Source: Chitinophaga pinensis
Lineage (GTDB): Bacteria > Bacteroidota > Bacteroidia > Chitinophagales > CAMDFR01
Direction of reading: 5' to 3'
Length of the DNA stretch: 32,661 nt
NCBI GenBank assembly: GCA_945872405.1
Contig: CAMBZT010000024.1
Location: 1 to 32,661, forward strand
The notes under the pieces are model-generated. The model had not been told where the DNA came from. It searched no databases and saw nothing but the letters and a program-made list of their open reading frames with translations. This document shows positions 1 through 7,068 of the stretch, piece by piece. Position 1 is the first letter of the stretch. Every line of letters starts with the position of its first letter. The translations under genes were made by a program, and so were the position numbers.

Positions 1-1572
1 ACAATTTTAGTTAGATATGGTCACATCAAAACAGTTGCTGTAGGTGCAGGTACAAGACCTGATACAATCGTAGTTAGATTATTTAAAAATGATACATTAA
101 ATACCTTGTTTCAAGCAACTGGTATTTCGGCAGAGCAGGTTTGGTCTCAGACTATCATCGTTGATACTTCTATGACAGGTCCTGGTACAGGTCCAGGTAC
201 AGTTAACACAGGTACTTTGGTATTTGCTCCAGGTATTGCTTTACCTACAGGTTCTACCTTCTCAATTCAAGTAGATTTTTATGGTCCAGTTTCTGATGAG
301 TTCTATGTTTTAGCTGGTTACAGAGACGCATGTGCTGCAGCTTGTGCTGCTAACATGTCTCAAGTTGGTTCTAGATTTGGAGATGGTATGAATAGCTGGG
401 GTGAGTTTGTTTACAAACCAGCTACAGGAACAGGTTTCCAAGCATTTACGCACGATGTGAGCATAGACTGTAATTCAAATAGTACAATTGAGGATGCTAA
501 CTGCGAGAACTTCTACATTCAAAATTATCAAATCTATCCTAAAGTAACTGCTGTAGTTGCATTTAGTGGTAACATCGTCGCAGACAGAACAGAAGGTTGT
601 CCAGGTGAAGTTGCAGCTGTTGATTTATCTATCTACGGTGCTACTGGTTCTTCTACAGTTGCTTGGACGCCAACAACTGGTGTTGATAATCCTGCAGCTG
701 AAGATGTAAATATCACAATTCCTGCATCTGGTACAGTTACTTATACTGCTACAATCACCAATGGTGTGAATGTTACTACAGCAACTTTTGTATTGAAATC
801 AAATGGCGTAACCGTTAATGCTGGTGCTGATCAAACTGTAGCTTGTGGTGCAACGGCTAACTTATCTGCTGTAGCTTCTGGTATTACTACAGGTATCACT
901 TATTCTTGGAGCAATGGTAGAACAACTTCTGCTAACTCTGGTGTTGATGGTGGTTCTTATACTGTTACCGTAACAAACAATAAAGGTTGTTCAGCAACTG
1001 ATGTTGTTTCAGTAATGCACCCAGGTGAATCAACTATTGTTGGTTTTGCAGTTCCTTCCCCAATTTGTGCTTCTCCAAGTTATTCTAACTTCTTCCCTAA
1101 TACTTCATCAGTGAAAACTGGTTGGAACTTTACTTGGACTAATTTAACTACTTCCGCTACAAGTTTTACAGAAGATGGTAACTTAATTTTCTCTACAGCT
1201 GGTCCTGTAACTATCAAATTATCTGCTGAAAAAGATGGTTGTATTTATTCCACTCAAAAAAATGTTGTTGTGAAAGCAGCTACAGATCCTTTATGTAGAA
1301 CTTTCAGCATCGATGATCAAATTTTTTCGAATAATGTGAGCATCTATCCAAATCCAAATAATGGTACTTTTGAGTTAAACGTTGAAGGCGCTAACGAATC
1401 TATCGTTATCACTATTTTCGATTCTAAAGGTCAGACAGTTTATACTTCTTCTGAAGTTAAGACAAACTCTTTAGTTAAAACTTTAGATATGAGCAAAGCA
1501 TCAAAAGGTGTTTACTTTGTAAAAGTTCAAAGTGGTGTTAGTATAACTACTAAGAAATTAGTAATTAACTAA
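1..1572 (+). CDS. T9SS-exported Ig/PKD-like surface protein, 5' end outside the window
   Basis: The frame is open from base 1 with no stop, so the gene begins upstream of the window; a TTG at 106 is not a credible start. The visible 523 residues are rich in Gly, Thr, Ser, Ala and Val, typical of secreted beta-sandwich proteins. Around visible residues 280-340 there is an Ig/PKD-like module with the hallmark VNAGADQTV, followed by SYTVTVTNNKGCSATD, as in gliding-motility and adhesin-type proteins. The last ~80 residues (from about 445, YPNPNNGTFEL ... GVYFVKV ... KKLVIN) match the T9SS type A C-terminal sorting domain, which directs export across the outer membrane and surface attachment. Paired cysteines in the middle suggest disulfides. 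Codon choice leans to GGT, GCT and ACT, which may reflect high expression. The specific function is unknown. A strong terminator follows the stop, so it is the last gene of its transcript. Confidence 0.85.
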   Translation, partial: TILVRYGHIKTVAVGAGTRPDTIVVRLFKNDTLNTLFQATGISAEQVWSQTIIVDTSMTGPGTGPGTVNTGTLVFAPGIALPTGSTFSIQVDFYGPVSDEFYVLAGYRDACAAACAANMSQVGSRFGDGMNSWGEFVYKPATGTGFQAFTHDVSIDCNSNSTIEDANCENFYIQNYQIYPKVTAVVAFSGNIVADRTEGCPGEVAAVDLSIYGATGSSTVAWTPTTGVDNPAAEDVNITIPASGTVTYTATITNGVNVTTATFVLKSNGVTVNAGADQTVACGATANLSAVASGITTGITYSWSNGRTTSANSGVDGGSYTVTVTNNKGCSATDVVSVMHPGESTIVGFAVPSPICASPSYSNFFPNTSSVKTGWNFTWTNLTTSATSFTEDGNLIFSTAGPVTIKLSAEKDGCIYSTQKNVVVKAATDPLCRTFSIDDQIFSNNVSIYPNPNNGTFELNVEGANESIVITIFDSKGQTVYTSSEVKTNSLVKTLDMSKASKGVYFVKVQSGVSITTKKLVIN

Positions 1573-1589
1573 GATTATCACTTCTAAAT

Positions 1590-1628
1590 AAAAAAAATCC
1601 CCTCCATTTTGGAGGGGATTTTTTTTTG
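1590..1628 (+). terminator. Rho-independent terminator of the T9SS protein gene
   Basis: A GC core of 8 bp (TCCCCTCC at 1598-1605 with GGAGGGGA at 1611-1618) around the loop ATTTT is flanked by an A-run on the left and a T-run on the right. The paired A/T tracts extend the stem to about 15 bp. The stop codon is at 1570-1572. The flanking A-run means it could also act on minus-strand transcripts reading out of fabD. Confidence 0.93.
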
Positions 1629-1916
1629 TAAAAATAGGAGGAGTATAATTTCAATATATAGATATATCAAACGAACTTATAAAGCAGACCAAAGAATCGT
1701 GACTAATTTTATTCAATACGGTGCAAAAAAAACATTGAATAGAAGTGGCTACGGAATCAGTTTTTAACGAAGTATAGGAGAAAAAGAGTCAGCAAATTGG
1801 TCCGATTTGTAGTTGCTTTTAGTATGATATACTTATACAAATTTTGTTTATTGAGTGAATAAAACTACTCTTCACCTTAAAACAAAATGATATAGACGCT
1901 AAGAGACACAAATTAT
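1629..1916. other. Intergenic stretch with no supported gene
   Basis: This AT-rich region lies between convergent genes, the T9SS protein on plus and fabD on minus. I see no frame with a start and recognisable protein. The only structure noticed is a 7-bp inverted repeat, ATTCAAT (1711-1717) and ATTGAAT (1734-1740), with a 16-nt spacer, which is not compelling in such AT-rich sequence. No terminator for fabD is obvious apart from the possibly bidirectional one at 1590-1628. Confidence 0.5.
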
Positions 1917-2792
1917 TTAGAGTGAGGAGGCCACAGCCTCTTTATTTATTTTCTTCACAAGTCCTTGTAAAACTTTTCCTGGACCGACTTCAATAAACTC
2001 AGTAACCCCATCTTGCAACATCCGTTCAACTATTTGAGTCCACCTTACTGGAGCCGTGAGTTGTGAAATTAAGTTTTCTTTAATTAGTGTAGCATCTTGC
2101 ACAGGAGATGCTGAAACGTTTTGATAAATCGGACAGATGGCATCATTGAAATGTAGTAGATGAATTGCATCAGCTAACTCTTTTCTTGCTGGCTCCATAC
2201 AAGGCGAATGAAATGCGCCACCAACTGGTAATTTTAAGGCTCTTCTACAACCCGCAGCAGTTAATTTTTCTATTGCTAAATCTATTCCCTTTATTGTCCC
2301 AGAAATAACTAGTTGTCCTGGCGAATTATAGTTTGCCGCAACTATAATTTCATCGTTTATTGAGTCACAAATCTCTTCCACAATTTTATCTTCCATTCCA
2401 ATGACAGCTGCCATAGTACTTGCTTGCAAGTCGCAAGCCCTTCTCATGGCATCAGCTCTTAATTTTACGAGCATTAAGGCGTTTTCAAAGGATAATACAC
2501 CTCCCGCCACCAATGCTGAAAACTCACCAAGCGAATGTCCAGCGGTCATATCTGGCTTTAATCCCTCTTGACCAAGATATAAGGCTATAGAATGAATAAA
2601 AACAGCGGGTTGGGTAACGTTTGTTCTTTTAAGATCTTCCTCAGAACCACTGAACATTATATCAGAAATTCGAAATCCAAGCAACTCATTTGCCTTTTCA
2701 ATAATCTGCCTAGAGGCAGTATTGTTATCATATAGGTCTTTTGCCATTCCTGGAAATTGAGCGCCTTGACCGGGGAAAATGTATGCTTTCAT
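1917..2792 (-). CDS. fabD: Malonyl-CoA:ACP transacylase
   Basis: This enzyme transfers malonyl from CoA to acyl carrier protein, supplying extender units for type II fatty acid synthesis in the cytosol. The 291-residue length is close to the family norm (~300). The N-terminal FPGQGAQFPGM and the nucleophile elbow GHSLGE (85-90, Ser87) are intact. AANYNSPGQLVISG (152-165) and the catalytic-histidine motif GGAFHSPCM (His195) follow, with the VGPGKVLQGLVKKI ending typical of FabD. The ATG start matches the usual FabD N-terminus. It is the last gene of a minus-strand run (PTPS-like, folE, fabD), 32 nt after folE, so probably co-transcribed. Pairing with pterin genes rather than other fab genes looks like convenience, not pathway logic. 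Confidence 0.95.
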   Translation of the reverse strand: MKAYIFPGQGAQFPGMAKDLYDNNTASRQIIEKANELLGFRISDIMFSGSEEDLKRTNVTQPAVFIHSIALYLGQEGLKPDMTAGHSLGEFSALVAGGVLSFENALMLVKLRADAMRRACDLQASTMAAVIGMEDKIVEEICDSINDEIIVAANYNSPGQLVISGTIKGIDLAIEKLTAAGCRRALKLPVGGAFHSPCMEPARKELADAIHLLHFNDAICPIYQNVSASPVQDATLIKENLISQLTAPVRWTQIVERMLQDGVTEFIEVGPGKVLQGLVKKINKEAVASSL

Positions 2793-2824
2793 ATTGGAGC
2801 TTAATAAGTTTTGTTAGAATGTAA

Positions 2825-3463
2825 TTAGCTTAGTTTGCCTGTCAATAAATTAATAAATTCGCTTCTTGTACTATGTTTTTCAAACTCTCCAACAAAGGCA
2901 GAAGTAGTTGTAACACTATTTTGTTTTTCAACTCCTCGCATCATCATACAGAGATGTTTTGCTTCGATGACAACCGCAACCCCAAGAGGTTGTAAGCTTT
3001 CCTGAACACAGTCCAAAATTTGTCTAGTTAATCTCTCTTGCACTTGTAATCTTCGAGAATAGGCATCAACCACTCTGGCAAACTTACTGAGACCAGTAAT
3101 TTTACCATTTGGAATATATGCTATGTGCGCTCTACCAAAAAAAGGCAACATATGATGTTCACACAAAGAATACAACTCAATGTCCTTTACAATAATCATT
3201 TCGTGTGTATCTTGAGTAAAAAGAGCAGATTGTATAATAGCATGGGGATTAATGGCATATCCTTGAGTCAAAAAATGCATTGATTTAGAAACCCGCATTG
3301 GTGTTTTGTCCAAACCTTCTCTAGTAACGTCTTCACCCAAAGTGCTCAATATATCTTTATAGTTAGCTGCGATTTTATTCACTTTCTCCCAATTATAACT
3401 ATCTTCCCTCTTATAGTTAAAACCTTTGTCTTCTATATTCTCTTTATTTTCATTTAAATTCAT
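2825..3463 (-). CDS. folE: GTP cyclohydrolase I
   Basis: It converts GTP to 7,8-dihydroneopterin triphosphate and formate, the entry step to folate, queuosine or tetrahydrobiopterin. It is 212 residues long. The catalytic zinc ligands are visible as Cys101 and His104 in [18 protein letters not shown], and Cys172 in [10 protein letters not shown]. The block [23 protein letters not shown] (124-146) is the canonical type I (FolE) signature, so this is not the FolE2 type. The first ~25 residues are polar and variable, as is usual for the family's N-terminal extension. It lies 61 nt downstream of the pterin synthase gene and 32 nt upstream of fabD. Its neighbour would use its product directly. Confidence 0.96.
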   Translation of the reverse strand: MNLNENKENIEDKGFNYKREDSYNWEKVNKIAANYKDILSTLGEDVTREGLDKTPMRVSKSMHFLTQGYAINPHAIIQSALFTQDTHEMIIVKDIELYSLCEHHMLPFFGRAHIAYIPNGKITGLSKFARVVDAYSRRLQVQERLTRQILDCVQESLQPLGVAVVIEAKHLCMMMRGVEKQNSVTTTSAFVGEFEKHSTRSEFINLLTGKLS

Positions 3464-3524
3464 CTTATTATTATTTGTTGATACAATCTCTTCTAACCAA
3501 AAAAAGTTCGAAAAGTTTTAGGAT

Positions 3525-3932
3525 TTATTCTCCAAAATACTCGACATAAATGTTTTCTGTTTCATAGAGCTTTATACAATGTAGCTGACAACCTTTTATA
3601 TGTGGTATAAGTTTTTTCCAAATGAATAAAGCCAGATTTTCCGTAGAAACCATCAAACCCTTCAATTCTACAACATCAATATTAAGATTTTTATGATCAA
3701 GTAATAGGCAAACTTCAGTTTTTATTACTCTACTCAAATCTTTTACATTCATGATGAAGCCCGTGTCCTTATCGGGCATCCCTTTTACGGTCACATATAA
3801 GTCGTAATTATGTCCATGAAAATGTTTGTTGGCACATTTACCAAACACTAACTCATTTTTGGCAAGATCCCATTCTGGATTAGACAACTGATGCGCAGCA
3901 TTAAAATGTTCTTTTCTAGTTAAATAAATCAT
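3525..3932 (-). CDS. 6-pyruvoyl-tetrahydropterin synthase family protein, PTPS-II-like
   Basis: A 135-residue member of the PTPS/QueD (COG0720) family, a zinc-dependent T-fold enzyme acting on 7,8-dihydroneopterin triphosphate from FolE. Zinc ligands are His14 (NAAHQL), His39 and His41 (FHGHNY). Cys33 is the catalytic cysteine and Asp79-His80 (LLDHKNL) complete the triad. The Cys-to-HGH spacing is C-x5-HGH, as in animal PTPS (PTPS-II class), whereas QueD proteins typically have C-x3-HGH. The segments TGFIMNVKDL, LDHKNLNIDV, STENLALFIW and LYETENIYVEYF also recall the animal enzyme. The likely product is therefore 6-pyruvoyl-tetrahydropterin, for tetrahydrobiopterin, rather than the queuosine intermediate, though QueD activity cannot be excluded. 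It is the first gene of the folE-fabD run. Confidence 0.85.
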   Translation of the reverse strand: MIYLTRKEHFNAAHQLSNPEWDLAKNELVFGKCANKHFHGHNYDLYVTVKGMPDKDTGFIMNVKDLSRVIKTEVCLLLDHKNLNIDVVELKGLMVSTENLALFIWKKLIPHIKGCQLHCIKLYETENIYVEYFGE

Positions 3933-4002
3933 TTTTAAAATTCAATTCTAATTAATAAATACAGAAGATATATTTTAGTGCAAAAATAAATAATAAAGTC
4001 GA

Positions 4003-4710
4003 ATGAAGTTGTTGATTCTGTTTTCTAATTTACATGAAGCTAAATTACTTTTGGATTGGTTAAAAAAAGGGGAAGCTTTCGATTCTGAAATAAAATATTT
4101 GTTTCAACAAACCTCTGAGTTACACTACAGTTTTCGTCAAGCTGATATTGATATTGACTTAGTTATCACTGGAAATACGATGATGGATGTTGCTTTTCAA
4201 TTAGGTCGAATATTGACGGTTAAAAAGTATCATCTTGTTTTACAGCTCGGTTTATGTTCAACATACGATGAATCACTTCAAGTAGGAGATTTAGTGAGTG
4301 TTATTAATGATAAGCCGGGCGATGTTGGCATATTCAAAGAGAATTACTTTTCAAACGCCTACGAATCTAATATTTATAAAATAGAGGATTATCCGCATAA
4401 TAGAAGTGGATTCATTAACCTAACTACTGCTTATTTTAATGTCTTCTTGGAAGTTAAAAAAGTGGCATCAATTACAGTCAACGCCCAAAATGTATGTTCA
4501 GATAGTTTAACGAGCAGGAAAAAGGACTTTAATATTCATGTTGAAACTTCTAACGGGCTTGGATGCGCATATGCATGTCTATATCAAAAGCAACCCTTCT
4601 ATCAGTTAAGAACTGTTTGTTTTGTGATACCTGCAAATCAAAGAGAAAATGAGAAAGCAATTACATCCCTCACTGAGAAGGTGATTGATTTGATAATTAA
4701 AATTTCATAA
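4003..4710 (+). CDS. Futalosine-hydrolase-like (MqnB-type) protein with altered signature residues
   Basis: The overall plan of 235 residues resembles the purine-nucleoside phosphorylase/MTAN fold, nearest to futalosine hydrolase of the alternative menaquinone pathway. It shows an N-terminal strand with a Glu (Glu12), LVITGNTMMDVAFQLGRIL (53-71), HLVLQLGLCSTYDESLQVGDLVSV (77-100), and a C-terminal VETSNGLGCAYACLYQKQPFYQLRTV (180-205). The family signatures are eroded. The Gly-rich GVG of MqnB is GNT, and the ribose-binding Met-Glu of the VESMEGAA segment reads Ser183-Asn184 followed by GLG. The fold assignment is therefore reasonable but catalytic activity is doubtful. It may be a degenerate MqnB or a protein of different specificity. 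It starts divergently from the PTPS-like gene and ends 2 nt before the DUF4442 gene, implying co-translation. Confidence 0.65.
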   Translation: MKLLILFSNLHEAKLLLDWLKKGEAFDSEIKYLFQQTSELHYSFRQADIDIDLVITGNTMMDVAFQLGRILTVKKYHLVLQLGLCSTYDESLQVGDLVSVINDKPGDVGIFKENYFSNAYESNIYKIEDYPHNRSGFINLTTAYFNVFLEVKKVASITVNAQNVCSDSLTSRKKDFNIHVETSNGLGCAYACLYQKQPFYQLRTVCFVIPANQRENEKAITSLTEKVIDLIIKIS

Positions 4711-4712
4711 GA

Positions 4713-5213
4713 ATGCAGACAGAAATTCAGTTAAATAGAATTCAGAATAAATTTCTCCGTTCTGTAAGTAAGAGATTTTTCTTTCAATTCTTTTTATTTG
4801 TAAAATTACCAGCGGCCTGGTTAGCAGGCCTAAACGTCATTTTGTTAGATGTCCAGAAAGCAATTGTTTCAGTAAAGTATAAATGGCTCAATCAAAATCC
4901 TTTTCAGTCGATATATTTTGCTGTATTGGCAATGGCTGCTGAGCTTAGTACAGGTCTTTTATGTATGATGTATACTCAAGATGAAAATCTAAAAATTAGT
5001 ATGTTGGTGGTGGGTGTTCAAGCTTCTTTTTTTAAAAAAGCGGTTGGTGTTAATAGATTTGTCTGCGATGACGGTGTGAAGATTTTTAATGCTATTGAGA
5101 TGGCAAAAAAGACAAGAGAAGGGGTGACATTGGAATTGAAAAGTACTGGCTATTCTGCTCAGAATGAAATTATTGCTGTTTTTAATTTTACTTGGTCATT
5201 TAAGGTGAAATAA
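4713..5213 (+). CDS. DUF4442 hotdog-fold protein, thioesterase-like
   Basis: The 166-residue sequence matches the DUF4442 family of hotdog-fold proteins related to PaaI-like acyl-CoA thioesterases. Hallmarks are PAAWLAGLNVILLD (33-46), SVKYKWLNQNPFQSIYFAVLAMAAELSTG (about 53-81), where the long central helix supplies the hotdog active-site edge, and the closing NEIIAVFNFTWSFKV strand. There is no signal peptide, so it should act in the cytosol. Its substrate is unknown; thioesterase activity is inferred from the fold. It begins 2 nt after the stop of the futalosine-hydrolase-like gene, so the two are almost certainly one operon. The histidine kinase follows 58 nt downstream in the same direction. 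Confidence 0.8.
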   Translation: MQTEIQLNRIQNKFLRSVSKRFFFQFFLFVKLPAAWLAGLNVILLDVQKAIVSVKYKWLNQNPFQSIYFAVLAMAAELSTGLLCMMYTQDENLKISMLVVGVQASFFKKAVGVNRFVCDDGVKIFNAIEMAKKTREGVTLELKSTGYSAQNEIIAVFNFTWSFKVK

Positions 5214-5271
5214 TCTAGTTTTATTTAAAGATTTAATATGTTATATTTACATTCAAATTCGAAATTTTAAA

Positions 5272-6984
5272 GTGTCGATTAAACATTTATTCAATTCTTA
5301 TAATAAATTTAGCAGAGAACAGCAGCTTACTCAGCAAGAATTGTTTTCTTCAGCTGTGAGTTTAATTCTTGTTGAAAAAGACTTTATTAATGGAGTGCCT
5401 GCCTACATCGAAGCAAGAAAATTATCAGAGTATGCTTTTCTTTTAGAAAATAATCCGATTCATATTTTGATTTCGGGAGTCATTAATTCATACTGTGATA
5501 ATATTGAAAAGGCTCATGAATATTTTTATCTTGTTCTCGAAAATTATAAAGTAGATAATGAAAGTTCTAATGAAATTATTTTTCTGAATGCCTATATTCA
5601 TTTTGAACTCGCGAAAGCATTTATTTTCAATACTTCTTCTATCGATAAAAGTAATCATTTAAAAAATGCGATAGAATTATTTACTAGACTTTCTGATCAG
5701 AAAGGACTGGGAGAATGCTATAGTTTAAAAGCTGACTTTTTTTTTCAGCAAAGAAATTTTATCAGTGCAATTGAAAATTATTTGCAATCTATTTTATGCT
5801 TTCAGTCAGTTGGTCAACCAAATTTGATTGTAAAATATTATCTTAAAATTGCCGAAGCAAATGTAGAAATCTCTAACTATAAGGAATGGGAGTGGTATCT
5901 TAACTTGGCAAGCGATAAATTATATACATCAGATTCAATACACATGAATGCTGAAATTGCCTTCACCAGAGCAAAAGGACTTTATAAACAAAATAAGATA
6001 GAAGATGCAATTAATTGCTTGTGTGGTGTGGAGAGATTTATCTTTTCAAAGGAGAATATTTCTTGTTATATCAAGCAATTTGCATTATTAGAAGACTGCT
6101 ATTCTAGATTGAATCAGGCAACAGAAGTGTTGCAATATTACAAAATGGGTATTGAATTGAAATCTAATTTAGCACAGATTGAAAAAGACAGTTATCAAGA
6201 AAAAAATTGTTGCATCAATATTTACGAGAAGTACGAGCTAGAGTTATTGATTCAAGAAAAAAGCAATTTTGAAATCAATGAATTGAAGAGTAAGTTAACT
6301 ATCTCTAAAGGGGAAAATGATAGATTGGTCGAGTTATTATCTCATGATTTTAAAGAACCAGTAAGAGTGATTAGTTCTTTTGCGAGTTTATTGGCTAAAA
6401 ATACAGAACAAAAGCAATCAGAAAAGGATAGAGAATACATCCAGTTTATTCTTAATAGTGCGACAAAAATGTCATCTCATATAGATAATCTTCTGAAATA
6501 TATTCAGATGGATACTGAAACCTGTGAGATATCTGAATTGAATTTGAATGATTTAATCGATGAGGTAAAAAATGACTTATCATTCGATATTGCCCATAAA
6601 AAGGCCTTAGTTGTAGCTTCTAATCTCCCTAAAATAAAGGCATGTAAAGAAGTGTTTAATGTTTTGTTTTATAACTTGGTAGAAAATGCAATTAAATTCA
6701 ACTATAATACCCCAATGATAAGGATAGATTATAGTAAAAAGAATAATCAACACGAGTTTTCTGTTTCCGACAATGGAATCGGTATTGCCGATGAGGATAA
6801 GGAGAAAGTATTTGATTTGTTTCGAAAAATCAATAAAACCAATGAGTTTGAGGGGTGGGGTGTAGGTCTATCTGTTAGCAAAAAAATTGTAAATTCTCTT
6901 GGTGGGCAGATTCAAATTGAGGATAATCCCAATGGAGGTACCAAAGTGAAGTTTGTGTTAGATGACAGTTATATTCTCAATTAA
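5272..6984 (+). CDS. Soluble TPR-type sensor histidine kinase
   Basis: A 570-residue kinase with no signal peptide or membrane span, so a cytoplasmic sensor. Residues ~40-300 are helical with repeated AL..F and YY-type TPR-like units. A charged, probably coiled-coil linker (~310-350) leads to the HisKA H-box LLSHDFKEPVRVISSFASLL, with phospho-acceptor His358. The HATPase_c domain shows the N-box NLVENAIKFN (Asn472), G1 box DNGIGIAD (500-507), FRKI (F-box) and G2 box GWGVGL (528-533). All catalytic boxes are intact. No receiver domain or partner response regulator is visible nearby, so the partner is unknown. The start is a GTG at 5272; no ATG fits nearby in frame. It follows the DUF4442 gene by 58 nt and ends in a small hairpin terminator. 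Confidence 0.88.
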   Translation: MSIKHLFNSYNKFSREQQLTQQELFSSAVSLILVEKDFINGVPAYIEARKLSEYAFLLENNPIHILISGVINSYCDNIEKAHEYFYLVLENYKVDNESSNEIIFLNAYIHFELAKAFIFNTSSIDKSNHLKNAIELFTRLSDQKGLGECYSLKADFFFQQRNFISAIENYLQSILCFQSVGQPNLIVKYYLKIAEANVEISNYKEWEWYLNLASDKLYTSDSIHMNAEIAFTRAKGLYKQNKIEDAINCLCGVERFIFSKENISCYIKQFALLEDCYSRLNQATEVLQYYKMGIELKSNLAQIEKDSYQEKNCCINIYEKYELELLIQEKSNFEINELKSKLTISKGENDRLVELLSHDFKEPVRVISSFASLLAKNTEQKQSEKDREYIQFILNSATKMSSHIDNLLKYIQMDTETCEISELNLNDLIDEVKNDLSFDIAHKKALVVASNLPKIKACKEVFNVLFYNLVENAIKFNYNTPMIRIDYSKKNNQHEFSVSDNGIGIADEDKEKVFDLFRKINKTNEFEGWGVGLSVSKKIVNSLGGQIQIEDNPNGGTKVKFVLDDSYILN

Positions 6985-7005
6985 CTATTGTTCCAATAGT
7001 TTTTT
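6983..7005 (+). terminator. Probable terminator after the histidine kinase
   Basis: AACTATTG (6983-6990), loop TTC, CAATAGTT (6994-7001), then a T-run. The 8-bp stem overlaps the kinase stop codon (6982-6984). It is low in GC, so its strength is uncertain, but its placement between kinase and yidC suits a terminator. Confidence 0.55.
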
Positions 7006-7068
7006 ATCTCTACGTTGTAATTTATCGTATTTTCGCCCCGCATTTTAATTAAGATAATTATACATTAC

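Noticed and set aside
106-108. TTG as start codon of the first T9SS gene
   Set aside because: The frame is open back to base 1, so the gene simply begins before the window.
1711-1740. 7-bp inverted repeat in the first intergenic region
   Set aside because: Short, AT-rich and with a 16-nt spacer, so likely chance.
3981-3988. TAnnTTTG match (TATTTTTG) on the minus strand upstream of the PTPS-like gene
   Set aside because: No TTG at the right spacing. Single boxes arise often by chance in AT-rich DNA, so not listed as a promoter.
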